A DNA stretch of 64,000 nt from Pseudomonas sp. GM84 (GCF_000282535.1 NZ_AKJC01000070.1:43669-107668), one strand, 5' to 3'; positions 8,825 to 17,952 are shown, counted from the stretch's first letter. A program made the numbers and translations. The notes: generated from the sequence alone by a model not told the origin.

Positions 8825-8852
8825 CGCACTCAAATCGCTCAGCACTTGCCGG

Positions 8853-8874
8853 GAGGCGGAAATCACGCCGCCTC
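8853..8874 (+). terminator. Hairpin between the aldehyde and alcohol dehydrogenase genes
   Basis: GAGGCGG (8853-8859) and CCGCCTC (8868-8874) form a 7-bp stem. There is no T run, so it may be a weak terminator, or a stabiliser within a two-gene transcript. Confidence 0.4.
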
Positions 8875-8933
8875 TCAGCTCTGTCGCACCTGGAGGTTTT
8901 AAAGCTTCTACCATCAACCGAAGGAAGTTCGCT

Positions 8934-9986
8934 ATGAAAGCAGTATATTTTCTCGGGAATAGGCAGTTAGAGCTCAGGGATGTGCCTGATCCATCCCCCG
9001 GCCCAGGTGAGGTTATCTTGGAGATTAGGGCATCAGGCATGTGCGGCACGGATCTCAAATACTATCGGGCAGCCAATGGAGCAAATTCAATTGGCCTCGG
9101 CCGTACGGATGGTGCTCTTGTGATCGCTGGGCATGAACCTTGTGGCGTGATAGTGGAGGTTGGCCAGGGGGTCGTAGATTCTGTTGCACGTATAGGCGCC
9201 AGAGTGATGAACCATCACTATGCTGGCTGCGGCTGCTGCGGCCAATGTCGTACCGGTTGGACTCAGATGTGCGACGAAGGCGCGACGACATTTGGAGCGA
9301 ACGGTGATGGAGCTCACGCCAGGTACATGAAGGTGCCGGCGAACTCGCTGGTAGCCCTCCCGGATGACCTTTCATTCAAGGCGGGGGCGGCCATCTCATG
9401 CGGTACCGGGACAGCCTGGGGTGGGCTAGACAGGCTTGGCATACGCGGGTGCGAGACACTGGTCGTGTTTGGCCAAGGCCCGGTCGGATTGAGCGCGACC
9501 CAACTGGCTCTAGCGATGGGCGTTGAGGTGATCGCTGTCGACGTCAGCAAAGAACGACTGCAGCAGGCAGCCGTGCTGGGAGCTAAATTCTGCCTACATG
9601 CCCTCGGCGACCTCGACGTTGTGGATGCGATCTTCGATATCACCAATGGCCACGGCGCAGACTGTGCTATGGATTGCTCAGGTGTGGCCAGCGCTCGGCT
9701 GCAAGCTATACGCTCAACGCGTAAATGGGGCCGGGTAGTCTTCGTGGGGGAAGGGGGCGAGGTCACAATTGACGTGAGCAATGATCTGAATCGCAAGCAG
9801 CTCACTGTGATGGGGAGCTGGACATTCAGTAAAGTTGGCCAAGCTTCATGTGCACGATTCATCGCTGAACGAAAAGTCGATGTAGACGGACTCTTCACTC
9901 ACAGTTGGCCACTCGAGCAAGCGGAGCAGGCCTATGAAATTTTCGATACGCAGACCACGGGGAAGGGAGTGCTGATCCCAGTCTGA
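8934..9986 (+). CDS. Zinc-dependent alcohol dehydrogenase (MDR superfamily)
   Basis: This 350-residue medium-chain dehydrogenase has the catalytic zinc ligand Cys in SGMCGTDLKYY, followed by GHEPCGVI. A structural-zinc lobe with four close cysteines (CGCCGQC...QMC) and a nucleotide-binding domain beginning LVVFGQGPVGLSATQLA are visible. It oxidises a secondary alcohol or polyol with NAD(P). GGAAG lies just before the ATG at 8934. It follows the aldehyde dehydrogenase by 109 bases in the same direction. Threonine- or sorbitol-dehydrogenase-like substrates are possible. Confidence 0.88.
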   Translation: MKAVYFLGNRQLELRDVPDPSPGPGEVILEIRASGMCGTDLKYYRAANGANSIGLGRTDGALVIAGHEPCGVIVEVGQGVVDSVARIGARVMNHHYAGCGCCGQCRTGWTQMCDEGATTFGANGDGAHARYMKVPANSLVALPDDLSFKAGAAISCGTGTAWGGLDRLGIRGCETLVVFGQGPVGLSATQLALAMGVEVIAVDVSKERLQQAAVLGAKFCLHALGDLDVVDAIFDITNGHGADCAMDCSGVASARLQAIRSTRKWGRVVFVGEGGEVTIDVSNDLNRKQLTVMGSWTFSKVGQASCARFIAERKVDVDGLFTHSWPLEQAEQAYEIFDTQTTGKGVLIPV

Positions 9987-9996
9987 ATCGCACTGC

Positions 9997-10031
9997 GGCC
10001 CCTGACTCAGGGCATACAACGCTCAGGGGCC
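9997..10031. terminator. Bidirectional hairpin between convergent genes
   Basis: GGCCCCTGA (9997-10005) and TCAGGGGCC (10023-10031) form a perfect 9-bp stem in the 57-base gap between the converging alcohol dehydrogenase and CitE-like genes. It likely ends transcription from both sides. Confidence 0.6.
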
Positions 10032-10043
10032 CACTGGTGGACA

Positions 10044-10874
10044 TTAGTCTTCAAGAATTCGACGCGCTCTTTCGATGACTGGACGATCGATCATGACGCC
10101 ATCTACCTGGGTAGCGTAGGTGTCCCGTGTCGCTTCAATTACAGTCTTTGCCCATTGGATATCGGCTTGGGTGGTGGCAAAAGACCGATTGCACCAGGCG
10201 ATCTGCTTAGGATGGATGCACAACTTGGCACCAAATCCCATCGATCGCTCAAAAGAGGCATCGGCAATGAATCGATCTGGGCTGGAAAAATCAGCGGTCA
10301 CGCCGGCGATGGGTGAGGGTAGTCCAGCACAGCGAGATGCAAGGGTGATCACCGAACTCGGGTAGATCATTGCCTCGTGTACGTCGCCGAGCCGCAGATC
10401 AGTTTGGTAATCCATGTTCCCGAATGCCAGGCGGCTGACCCTTGGAGTCAGTGATATGGCCGAGACATTGAACACTCCCACTGCAGTCTCCACCATCGCC
10501 ACTAGCTCCCAGTGCGCCGGAGCATAATTGCCAACTTTCGTGACATCCGCGGAGGTCTCGACCATGGTCAAAAAAAGCCCGCTTATTGCAAGGGTCGATG
10601 CGACCGCAAGATCAAGTTCGAGCTCTGGCCCCCTGGCTGGGTTGACCCGGATGGCAACGGGCCGTTTGGAACAGAAGGCTGAGTTGAGGAAAGCACTTGT
10701 CGCTTCCCTTGCATAGGCCTTTCGTTCTGGGATAACTGAGGCTTCCCAGTCAATGATTACGACGTCGGCCTGGCTAAGCATCGCTTTGCGGAATTTTTCC
10801 GGGCGATCCCCCGGTACGAACAAAAGCGATCGAGCTTTCGTAATGCATTGATCAACCTGGGTGGTGCTTGCCAT
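10044..10874 (-). CDS. HpcH/HpaI/CitE-family CoA-ester lyase
   Basis: This 276-residue TIM-barrel lyase is of the citrate-lyase beta / malyl-CoA lyase type and cleaves beta-hydroxyacyl-CoA into two smaller acids. Family signatures are RSLLFVPGDRPEKF at the start, RVNPARGPE, the metal-binding Glu in VAMVETAVGVFN, FGNMDYQTDL, and KLCIHPKQI near the end. GGAGG lies 7 bases before the ATG at 10874; the longer frame to 10895 is rejected. It is the last gene of a minus-strand operon with a type III CoA-transferase and a hotdog thioesterase. That resembles activation, cleavage and release of a C4-C6 acid, as in itaconate or citramalate breakdown. Confidence 0.86.
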   Translation of the reverse strand: MASTTQVDQCITKARSLLFVPGDRPEKFRKAMLSQADVVIIDWEASVIPERKAYAREATSAFLNSAFCSKRPVAIRVNPARGPELELDLAVASTLAISGLFLTMVETSADVTKVGNYAPAHWELVAMVETAVGVFNVSAISLTPRVSRLAFGNMDYQTDLRLGDVHEAMIYPSSVITLASRCAGLPSPIAGVTADFSSPDRFIADASFERSMGFGAKLCIHPKQIAWCNRSFATTQADIQWAKTVIEATRDTYATQVDGVMIDRPVIERARRILED

Positions 10875-10903
10875 GGCTTCGCCTCCATAGGGCATTTGAG
10901 GCT

Positions 10904-11320
10904 CTAGAGTACTTTCCAGGTAGACGTAGCGCTTGCAATCAGCGCACCGTCGGCGTCCTTCATCTCAGACCGTACGAAGCAGATTTGTCGTCCCTGGCGA
11001 ATGAAGGTGGCAGTTGCTACAACCTGCCCGCTACGTGCCGGCTTGAGATACTGGACATTCATGTCCAGTGTGGCGCCTGGGCCTACATGGCGGTTGATCA
11101 GGTGGCCCATCGAAATATCCAGTACGGTAGCAATTACACCACCGTGAAGACTGCCCTGGGGATTGAATTCAAAATCCTTCACCGGCATGGTCACGCGGCA
11201 GGTATGGTCGTCATACTCAACCTCCAGCGCCAGCAAGCGGGCCAAGAAGAACGTACCGAAGTCTTGGGAATAGCTGCTCAATGCTTGCTGGAAAGCGTCC
11301 TTGGCCTGGTTCTCGTTCAC
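10904..11320 (-). CDS. PaaI-like hotdog thioesterase
   Basis: The protein has 138 residues. Hotdog motif FNPQGSLHGGVIATVLDISMGHL carries the HGG and helix Asp of PaaI-type acyl-CoA thioesterases. A GTG start at 11320 follows GAGGA by 7 bases. It sits 24 bases after the CoA-transferase gene and 29 bases before the CitE-like gene. In comparable itaconate operons this place is taken by a MaoC-type hydratase, also a hotdog protein but a different subfamily. A thioesterase releasing or proof-reading a CoA intermediate is the simpler reading. Confidence 0.84.
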   Translation of the reverse strand: MNENQAKDAFQQALSSYSQDFGTFFLARLLALEVEYDDHTCRVTMPVKDFEFNPQGSLHGGVIATVLDISMGHLINRHVGPGATLDMNVQYLKPARSGQVVATATFIRQGRQICFVRSEMKDADGALIASATSTWKVL

Positions 11321-11344
11321 AATAACTTCCTCATTCGAATTTAA

Positions 11345-12589
11345 TCAGGGAGCGGTCTGCTTCCAGGTTTTCACGATGCCATCGCGCTCGAGTGCTTCGA
11401 TCTCCTCTCGGGATACCCCGGTCATCTCAAGCAAGATGTCTTGGGTATGCTGTCCCAGCAGGGGGGGAGCGATATCACCATCACCGTTCACATCATCAAC
11501 CCGTATTGGGCTGTCGATGTTCACCACGGTACCTGCCGTGGGGTGGGTCATCTCAATAATCATGCCCCGAGACCGCAGCTGCTCGGCTTCACAGACTTCT
11601 CCCACGCTTTTGATTTCACCGCATGGAATACCTGCTTTGCTGAAGACGGCCATCCAGTGGGCGCGATCATGCTGCTTGAGGATTTCTGCAACCAACGGAC
11701 GCAGTTCGTTTCGGTTCGAGACACGCTCAGGTGCTGTTTTGAAGCGGTGATCATTGGCCAAGGACTGGGCATCCGTCACCTGACAAAACAGGGCCCAGAA
11801 CTTGTCGTTTGCAACTGCAAGGTTCAACCAGCCATCAGCGGTAGGGAAGGTCTCGTAAGGGCAAATGGTTGGATGTTCGTTGCCGCGGCGGGTAGGGGAT
11901 TCACCTGTCGCGTAATAGATGCCGGCATTGAACGTGAGCAGTGACGCCAGTGAGTCGAGCATTGAAATGTGGACGCTGTGGGCTTCGCCGCTCACCAAAC
12001 GATGGTGGAGGGCCGCGGTGATGGCCTGCGCCGCGTACAAGCCAGCGATCATGTCGGCGATCGAAGTCCCCACCTTGGTGGGCTGCCGGTCGGATTCACC
12101 CGTGATATCCATGATGCCTGACTCGCCCTGCAGAATAAGATCGTATCCAGGTCGCTGCGCATCGGGCCCCGATGTACCAAAGCCAGAAATGGAGCAATGA
12201 ATCAGTGCTGGATTTACCGTCTTGAGCACATCGCTGCTCAGTCCAAGGCGCTCCATAGTTCCTGGCCTGAAATTCTCGATGATGACGTCTGCCTTGGCCG
12301 CAATCTGTAGTAAAAGCCGCTTACCCTCAGCTGTTTTCAGGTCAATTGCCACGCTCTGCTTATTGCGGTTTACAGACAGAAAATAAGCGCTTTCGCCCTC
12401 GATGAAGGGAGGGCCAAACGCGCGGCTATCGTCGCCGCGCAGTGGCTCTTCAATTTTGATGATTCGTGCACCGAGATCGCCGAGCTGCATGGTCGCGAAG
12501 GGCCCACTGACGACCCGGGTAAGGTCAAGGATCGTCACCCCTAAAAGTAGTTTTTTACCTTTACTATCAAGAGCTTGTTGTTGATTCAT
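11345..12589 (-). CDS. Family III CoA-transferase (CaiB/BaiF type)
   Basis: This 414-residue enzyme moves CoA from a donor such as succinyl-CoA to a carboxylic acid. Signatures are GVTILDLTRVVSGPFATMQL at the N-terminus, GARIIKIEEP, FLSVNRNKQSVAIDLK, and the catalytic-region Asp in GTSIADMIAGLYAAQ. GGAG lies 6 bases before the ATG at 12589. It opens a three-gene operon (transferase, thioesterase, CitE-like lyase) divergent from a LysR gene. The acid activated is unknown. Confidence 0.9.
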   Translation of the reverse strand: MNQQQALDSKGKKLLLGVTILDLTRVVSGPFATMQLGDLGARIIKIEEPLRGDDSRAFGPPFIEGESAYFLSVNRNKQSVAIDLKTAEGKRLLLQIAAKADVIIENFRPGTMERLGLSSDVLKTVNPALIHCSISGFGTSGPDAQRPGYDLILQGESGIMDITGESDRQPTKVGTSIADMIAGLYAAQAITAALHHRLVSGEAHSVHISMLDSLASLLTFNAGIYYATGESPTRRGNEHPTICPYETFPTADGWLNLAVANDKFWALFCQVTDAQSLANDHRFKTAPERVSNRNELRPLVAEILKQHDRAHWMAVFSKAGIPCGEIKSVGEVCEAEQLRSRGMIIEMTHPTAGTVVNIDSPIRVDDVNGDGDIAPPLLGQHTQDILLEMTGVSREEIEALERDGIVKTWKQTAP

Positions 12590-12703
12590 TTTTTGCTCCT
12601 CCGGTATAAGTGATTCCAGAATACAGGAGGGTCTTCATTGGCGTGATCGATTGTTCTGATGCTACTATTTTTTTGAGTGATAACGTTCCCTGTGGAGGCG
12701 TAC
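12590..12703. promoter_or_regulatory. Divergent promoter region for CoA-transferase operon and LysR gene
   Basis: 114 bases lie between two divergent start codons, each with a good ribosome site. LysR proteins typically bind such intergenic regions and control both directions. I could not pick out one convincing T-N11-A box by eye. Confidence 0.45.
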
Positions 12704-13606
12704 ATGAATCTACGATCGATCGATCTGAATTTGCTAGTCATCTTCGATGCTCTGATGGCTGAGCGGCACGTCACCCGGGCGGCGATGAGAATTCCCATGA
12801 CTCAGCCCGCGATGAGCAATGCCTTGGCCAGATTAAGGCACGTGTTCAAAGATGAGCTCTTCATCCGTTCCGGTGGCACGATGGAACCGACGCCTCGAGC
12901 ATTAGAACTTGGGGAGGCGGTTCGGCAAATCCTTAGACAAACGGAGCGCCTTATGACGAGTGACGTGGCGTTCGACCCTGCAACGACTGAGCGTGAGTTT
13001 ACGGGGCGCATGTCCGACCTCACCGGGTATTTACTGCTACCCGACATGCTTGCTGCATTGGCTAGCCAAGCACCAAAAATCACGCTCGACATACTGCACA
13101 TGTCACCTGAACGAACAATCAAGGCCCTAGAAACAGATCAGCTGGATTTCGCGATCAGCATGCAACTCAGGCACAACAACAGTATCTGCAGCGAGCAGTT
13201 ATTCGAAGATCAGATGGTCTGCGTCATGCGTTCAGACCACCCGCTGGCCGAAAAGGATTTGACCTTAAACGACTTCCTGGCGGCTGATCACTTGCGCGTC
13301 GCCATGAGCCCAACCGATATCCGATTCGTCGACAACGTACTGGCTGATCATGGCTTCACTCGCAACGTGGTTGCGAAAGTCCCTCATTGGCTACTTGTTC
13401 CCGCCGTGCTGGAGCGAAGTGATTTGCTGGCAGTCATCTCAGGTAAACTCGTGGACAAGTTCGCGTCGCCGGGACTGGTCAGCAAAAAGCTGCCGTTCGA
13501 ATCTGAGCCCTTTTCCTGGGATATTTACTGGCACAAGCGTAATGAAGGGAGTGCGGCTCACCGGTGGCTGCGTGAGCTAATCAAGTTTTCCTGCAGCGAT
13601 AAGTAA
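12704..13606 (+). CDS. LysR-family regulator (NodD/NahR-like branch)
   Basis: The protein has 300 residues. It begins MNLRSIDLNLLVIFDALM, the canonical start of the NodD/NahR/SyrM branch. The helix-turn-helix covers VTRAAMRIPMTQPAMSNALARLR, followed by FKDELFIRS and MEPTPRALEL. The C-terminal end has DIYWHKRN, another branch marker. GGAGG is placed 6 bases before the ATG at 12704, so the 9-residue upstream extension is excluded. It is divergent from the CoA-transferase operon and probably regulates it. It is closely similar to the LysR protein at 23485, roughly 60 percent identical by eye over the first 120 residues. Confidence 0.9.
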   Translation: MNLRSIDLNLLVIFDALMAERHVTRAAMRIPMTQPAMSNALARLRHVFKDELFIRSGGTMEPTPRALELGEAVRQILRQTERLMTSDVAFDPATTEREFTGRMSDLTGYLLLPDMLAALASQAPKITLDILHMSPERTIKALETDQLDFAISMQLRHNNSICSEQLFEDQMVCVMRSDHPLAEKDLTLNDFLAADHLRVAMSPTDIRFVDNVLADHGFTRNVVAKVPHWLLVPAVLERSDLLAVISGKLVDKFASPGLVSKKLPFESEPFSWDIYWHKRNEGSAAHRWLRELIKFSCSDK

Positions 13607-13822
13607 ACCCTTTCAGAGCGTCTCGCTCACCAACCTCACGGCGCCTGAGCTGTCCAGCTAAGGCGTACCGCCACCATCATCCCTGCGAATACTCGCATAC
13701 ACATTATCCATTTCTGAAATTCAATAGGGGGGATTACGGTTGACTTGAACGCTCTCTGAAAGTGCTTAAGCAGCACAGCGGGGAGCTGAATAGTCACGTT
13801 AAAACAACAAGAAGGTGGCACC

Positions 13823-15487
13823 ATGCACAACCAAGTAGTGGATGTCGGCGCGCCCGGCATAACCCGAAGCGAATGGCGAGTCATTATCGCTGCATCACTT
13901 GGCGCCGTTTTTGAGTGGTATGAATTTTTTCTTTATGGCGCCCTCGCGGCAGTGATAGCCGGACAGTTTTTCAGCGGCTTGGATCACACCTCGGCCTTCA
14001 TTTTTGCCCTGTTGGCTTTCGCAGCAGGATTTGTGGTGAGGCCCATCGGAGCGTTGGTGTTCGGCCGACTCGGTGACCTGGTTGGACGCAAGTACACCTT
14101 CATGCTGACAATTCTCATCATGGGTGGCTCCACCGTAGCGGTTGGCTTATTGCCAAGCTATGCGACCATGGGGATCGCGGCCCCCATTATCTTGATCATG
14201 CTTCGCATGCTGCAGGGTCTGGCGCTAGGGGGGGAATACGGTGCGGCAGCAACCTACGTAGCAGAGCATTCCCCAAACGGTCGCCGCGGTGAATTCACTT
14301 CGTACATTCAGCTGACATCCACCCTAGGGCTGTTGCTTTCCCTGCTCGTGATTGTTGCGACACGACAATGGACAGGGCCCGCATTCGATACCTGGGGCTG
14401 GAGGATACCGTTCCTGTTCTCAGCGGTGTTGCTTGTGATATCCGTCTACATCCGATCGTCCATGCATGAGTCTCCCGAATTCAAGCGAATCAAGTCTGAG
14501 GGTAAAATATCGAAGGCCCCGTTGGCCGAAGCTTTTGGCAAATGGAAGAACCTCCGCCTTGTGCTGACCGCACTGTTTGGCTTACTGGCTGGTCAAGCAG
14601 TAGTGTGGTTCACAGCCTTGTTCTACGCGATGTTCTTTCTGACCCAGACGCTAAAGGTGGATATCGCGACCACTAACACGCTGGTAGCTCTGTCCCTCCT
14701 CATCACCGCGCCCATGTACATTCTGATTGGCAAGCTTTCTGACAAGATAGGGCGTAAACCGCTTATTCTCGGGGGCTGCCTCTTAGCCGCGTTGACGATC
14801 TTTCCGATCTTTAAAGCCATGACTTACTACGCCAATCCTGCGTTGGCAAACGCTCAGTCATCATCACCCATAGTGCTGACGCTCAATCCGGCCGACTGCT
14901 CTTTCCAGTTCAACCCGACTGGCACGTCATCCTTCACAGCCTCCTGTGATGTTGCCAGGCGTGCACTTGCCACTAGCGGTGCTAGCTACTCAACGGTGAA
15001 GGATCAGACTACCCCATCAGCGATTTTGAAAATAGGCGAGGTAGCCCTAGAAGCGCCGGCACTTAAGGCGCAACCAGAGGCTGCCGCTAAAGCCGCGGAG
15101 CAACAGTTTCGCCAACAAGTGTCTGTCGCTCTGCAGCAGGCGGGGTACCCGCTGACTGCCAATCCGGAAAACGTCAACAAGCCAATGGTGCTTTTGCTGC
15201 TGGTGGTCTTGATGTTCTACGGCGCGCTCGCCCTCGGCCCGATGGGGGCCATCATGGTCGAGATGTTCCCCACACGTATTCGATATTCCGCCATGTCGCT
15301 TCCGTATCACCTGGGGAATGGGTGGTTCGGAGGTTTGCTACCGACCTTCTGTTTCGCTTTAGTGGCGCAAAACGGAAACATATATGCAGGGCTTTGGTAC
15401 CCCGTGGTGGTAGCCGCACTCAGCTTCGTTGTGGGTTTGATCTTCGTGAAGGATAAGCGCAATTGCGACTTGGCAGCAGAAGACTGA
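13823..15487 (+). CDS. MFS permease of the metabolite:H+ symporter (MHS) family
   Basis: This 554-residue, 12-helix transporter has the MHS opening GAVFEWYEFFLYG, RPIGALVFGRLGDLVGRK between helices 2 and 3, and LQGLALGGEYGAAATYVAEH in helix 4. MHS proteins import organic acids, betaines or shikimate with protons. An unusual hydrophilic stretch of about 110 residues (about residues 345-455), with two Cys in DCSFQF and ASCDVARR, interrupts the C-terminal half and probably forms a periplasmic loop. AAGGTGG lies directly before the ATG. It lies between the LysR gene and a HAD hydrolase on the same strand and likely imports the substrate of a neighbouring pathway. Confidence 0.88.
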   Translation: MHNQVVDVGAPGITRSEWRVIIAASLGAVFEWYEFFLYGALAAVIAGQFFSGLDHTSAFIFALLAFAAGFVVRPIGALVFGRLGDLVGRKYTFMLTILIMGGSTVAVGLLPSYATMGIAAPIILIMLRMLQGLALGGEYGAAATYVAEHSPNGRRGEFTSYIQLTSTLGLLLSLLVIVATRQWTGPAFDTWGWRIPFLFSAVLLVISVYIRSSMHESPEFKRIKSEGKISKAPLAEAFGKWKNLRLVLTALFGLLAGQAVVWFTALFYAMFFLTQTLKVDIATTNTLVALSLLITAPMYILIGKLSDKIGRKPLILGGCLLAALTIFPIFKAMTYYANPALANAQSSSPIVLTLNPADCSFQFNPTGTSSFTASCDVARRALATSGASYSTVKDQTTPSAILKIGEVALEAPALKAQPEAAAKAAEQQFRQQVSVALQQAGYPLTANPENVNKPMVLLLLVVLMFYGALALGPMGAIMVEMFPTRIRYSAMSLPYHLGNGWFGGLLPTFCFALVAQNGNIYAGLWYPVVVAALSFVVGLIFVKDKRNCDLAAED

Positions 15488-15615
15488 CCGGATCATTTTT
15501 TACCTGAATGTGTGAATGTGTTTTATCCATTTCAAAAATGAAAGGCAGTTCTTTACCCTAAAAGCGTGGTGAGACACACCGCTCTCGACTCAACATAAAT
15601 AAGAGGAATGTGCAG

Positions 15616-16320
15616 ATGTCCAACGTCGATCAAATCAAAAAAGAAGTCAAAGTGGTCATGTTCGATCAATACGGCACTGTTGTTGACATGCAAGGCGGTC
15701 TGACTGAAATCGCCACTCCATTCCTCCGGGATAAAGGTTGGGAAGGTAAGCCAGGCTCGTTCGTGACTTGGTGGCGTCGAACCCACTTTGAAAACTCGAT
15801 GATTGATGCGCTGCTGCACAAAGAGCACACGCCTTATCGCGAGATCGGTCACCGGGCGGTTGCCTACACCCTGGAGCGGGCTGGCATCGAGCACACCCGG
15901 GAAGAAGTTGAGTACTTGGTTTCCTGCATCGAGAAGTTGAAGCCGTTCCCGGATGTCCCGGACGCCCTGGCCAAGCTGCAAACCAAGTACAAGATCGTTG
16001 TGCTCTCCAACGGTGACCGCGACATGCTGGAAAGCGCTAAGCAGTACCACAAGATCCCGTTCGACAATGTCATCTCCGTCGCTGAAGCGAATTCGTTCAA
16101 ACCGCATGTCGCCACCTACACCAAAGCGGCGGAGATCATGGGCGTCGAAATGGATGAAGTCCTGTTCGTTGCGAACCACGCCTTCGACTGCCTGGGCGCT
16201 AAAGCCGCCGGCATGCGCAGCGCCTTCATCGATCGTCGCAACCGTCCGTTCGGGGGCACCCCGCACCAGCCGGACATCTGGGTGAAGGACATGCAGTCCC
16301 TGGCTGATCTGATGGTGTAA
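15616..16320 (+). CDS. HAD hydrolase annotated-type 2-haloacid dehalogenase II
   Basis: The protein has 234 residues. The nucleophile Asp and following Thr are in FDQYGTVVDM, the substrate-carboxylate Arg in WWRRTHFENS, the Ser/Asn loop in VVLSNGD, and the Lys in SFKPHVATY. In L-2-haloacid dehalogenases the last loop reads S-x-N-x-x-D; here it reads FVANHAFD, so the Ser and Asn are replaced by Ala and His while the Asp remains. The enzyme may therefore act on a different substrate. GAGG precedes the ATG at 15616; the GTG at 15610 is less likely. A strong terminator follows. Confidence 0.8.
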   Translation: MSNVDQIKKEVKVVMFDQYGTVVDMQGGLTEIATPFLRDKGWEGKPGSFVTWWRRTHFENSMIDALLHKEHTPYREIGHRAVAYTLERAGIEHTREEVEYLVSCIEKLKPFPDVPDALAKLQTKYKIVVLSNGDRDMLESAKQYHKIPFDNVISVAEANSFKPHVATYTKAAEIMGVEMDEVLFVANHAFDCLGAKAAGMRSAFIDRRNRPFGGTPHQPDIWVKDMQSLADLMV

Positions 16321-16338
16321 GGCAGGAGAACAAAGAAG

Positions 16339-16364
16339 AACGCGACCGAAAGGTCGCGTTTTTG
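16339..16364 (+). terminator. Rho-independent terminator after the HAD hydrolase gene
   Basis: A 9-bp perfect stem (AACGCGACC / GGTCGCGTT) with a GAAA loop is followed by T residues, starting 19 bases after the stop. Confidence 0.9.
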
Positions 16365-16596
16365 TTAGTGCGCAATAAGCACTCACTTCAATGCCCGAAA
16401 GCCCTCATTGCCGTACCTTTCATTCTCGATGATGGCCTGGTAGAGGGGCTGTACCCAAGCATTCACATGCACAGCGCTTTTGCCCTCCGCGTAGTTGTAC
16501 CCTGCCATTGCAGAGGCCGTTCATACCCGACCCAGCGTGCTGTGGGGCCCGCCAGCTCGCCATATGAGGAATGGCGGGCAGCAACGCATTCAAATG

Positions 16597-16621
16597 AAAA
16601 CGCCGCCTAGGATGGCGGCGC
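16597..16621 (-). terminator. Terminator downstream of the DctA-like gene
   Basis: On the minus strand, GCCGCC and GGCGGC form a stem around a 6-base loop, followed by GTTTTC. It lies 24 bases past the stop of the minus-strand permease gene. Confidence 0.75.
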
Positions 16622-16644
16622 TGCGTATGCGCGCTTCTGAGCTG

Positions 16645-17952
16645 CTAGACAGCTTCCGGCGAACGACCAGTCGCCTTGGTCAATTCCGGCTGTACAAACT
16701 CATCCGGCGCGCCGTCACGATCGATTTGACGATCCAGGGCGCCTTCCCATTTCGCTACCACTGCACAAGCGATTGAGTTGCCGACTGAGTTTGTGGCTGA
16801 GCGCCCCATGTCCAGGAAGGTATCGATGGCCATTACCAGTAAAATCCCTTCCTCTGGTAGCCCGAAATGAGTCAGCGTGGCAGCAATCACAATCAGCGAG
16901 GCGCGCGGTACCCCTGCAATCCCTTTGGAAGTGATCATCAGCATGAGCAACATGCCAATTTGCGTGGTGATCGACATGTCGATCCCATACGCCTGCGCGA
17001 TAAACAGCACGGTGAATGTGCAGTACACCATGGTGCCATCGAGGTTGAACGAATAGCCGAGCGGCAAGACGAAGCCAGAAATTTTGCGTTTGACGCCAAA
17101 CTTGTCCAGGCACACCAGCAGCTGGGGAAATGAGGCCTCCGAGCTTGCGGTGAAGAAGGACAACAGGAAAGGGCCCTTAACGCTGCGGATGAGCTTGAAG
17201 ATGTCACGGCCCAAAACCAAGTAGCCCGCGAAAATCAGGATCAGCCAGAGGGTGACGATCCCGAGATAGAAACAACCGATGAATTTGGCGAAAGTCACAA
17301 CGATGCCCAATCCCTTGATTGCGATGATGTTCGCAATCGCGGTGAAGACAGCGATAGGAGCCAACCACATGACGAATTCGGTGATCTTGAGCATCATGTG
17401 TCCAATCGACTCCACGACCGCCACGAGTGGCTCGCCTTTCGGGCCAATCGCGGACAATGCGATCCCGCAGAAAATCGAGAACACGACGATCTGCAGCACC
17501 TCATTCTGAGCCATCGACTCCGCAATGGAGCGCGGAACTAGGTGAGTGATGAAGTCTTTCAGGGAGAAGACGGCGGTGTTGAGGCCACTCTGTGCGTCAA
17601 CCGCCGGTAAGGGCAGATTCAACCCTGCGCCTGGTTGCAGGAGGTTTGCCATCACAAGACCGAGCAACAGCGAGATGAAAGACGCGCTGATAAACCAAAG
17701 CATCGCTTTGGCTCCGACCCTGCCGATGTCTCCGGCGTCACCGATGCGCGCTAGGCCTGGCACAAGTGTGGCAAAAACCAGAGGGCCAATGACCATTTTG
17801 ATAAGCCGCATGAAGATATCGGTGCCGATAGACAGGTAACCGGTTACTTCGGTCAGCACGGCTTGGTCAGTAATTGAGTGGTGTAACATCGCCCCAAGTA
17901 CTATACCTAGTACCATGGCGACCATGATGAATCGAACGATGAGCTTGTTCAT
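16645..17952 (-). CDS. DctA/GltP-family dicarboxylate or amino-acid:cation symporter
   Basis: This is a 435-residue inner-membrane carrier. The family core is clear: LIKMVIGPLVFATLVPGLA in helix 2-3, the serine-rich hairpin TASSEASFP, and FNLDGTMVYC (the NMDGT-type motif) with GIAGVPRASL in hairpin 2. It imports C4-dicarboxylates or acidic amino acids. AAGG lies before the ATG at 17952; the 11-residue upstream extension is rejected. It is the last gene of a minus-strand set with diaminopropionate ammonia-lyase, RidA and a DUF1338 dioxygenase, though a 500-base gap means it could have its own promoter. Confidence 0.88.
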   Translation of the reverse strand: MNKLIVRFIMVAMVLGIVLGAMLHHSITDQAVLTEVTGYLSIGTDIFMRLIKMVIGPLVFATLVPGLARIGDAGDIGRVGAKAMLWFISASFISLLLGLVMANLLQPGAGLNLPLPAVDAQSGLNTAVFSLKDFITHLVPRSIAESMAQNEVLQIVVFSIFCGIALSAIGPKGEPLVAVVESIGHMMLKITEFVMWLAPIAVFTAIANIIAIKGLGIVVTFAKFIGCFYLGIVTLWLILIFAGYLVLGRDIFKLIRSVKGPFLLSFFTASSEASFPQLLVCLDKFGVKRKISGFVLPLGYSFNLDGTMVYCTFTVLFIAQAYGIDMSITTQIGMLLMLMITSKGIAGVPRASLIVIAATLTHFGLPEEGILLVMAIDTFLDMGRSATNSVGNSIACAVVAKWEGALDRQIDRDGAPDEFVQPELTKATGRSPEAV

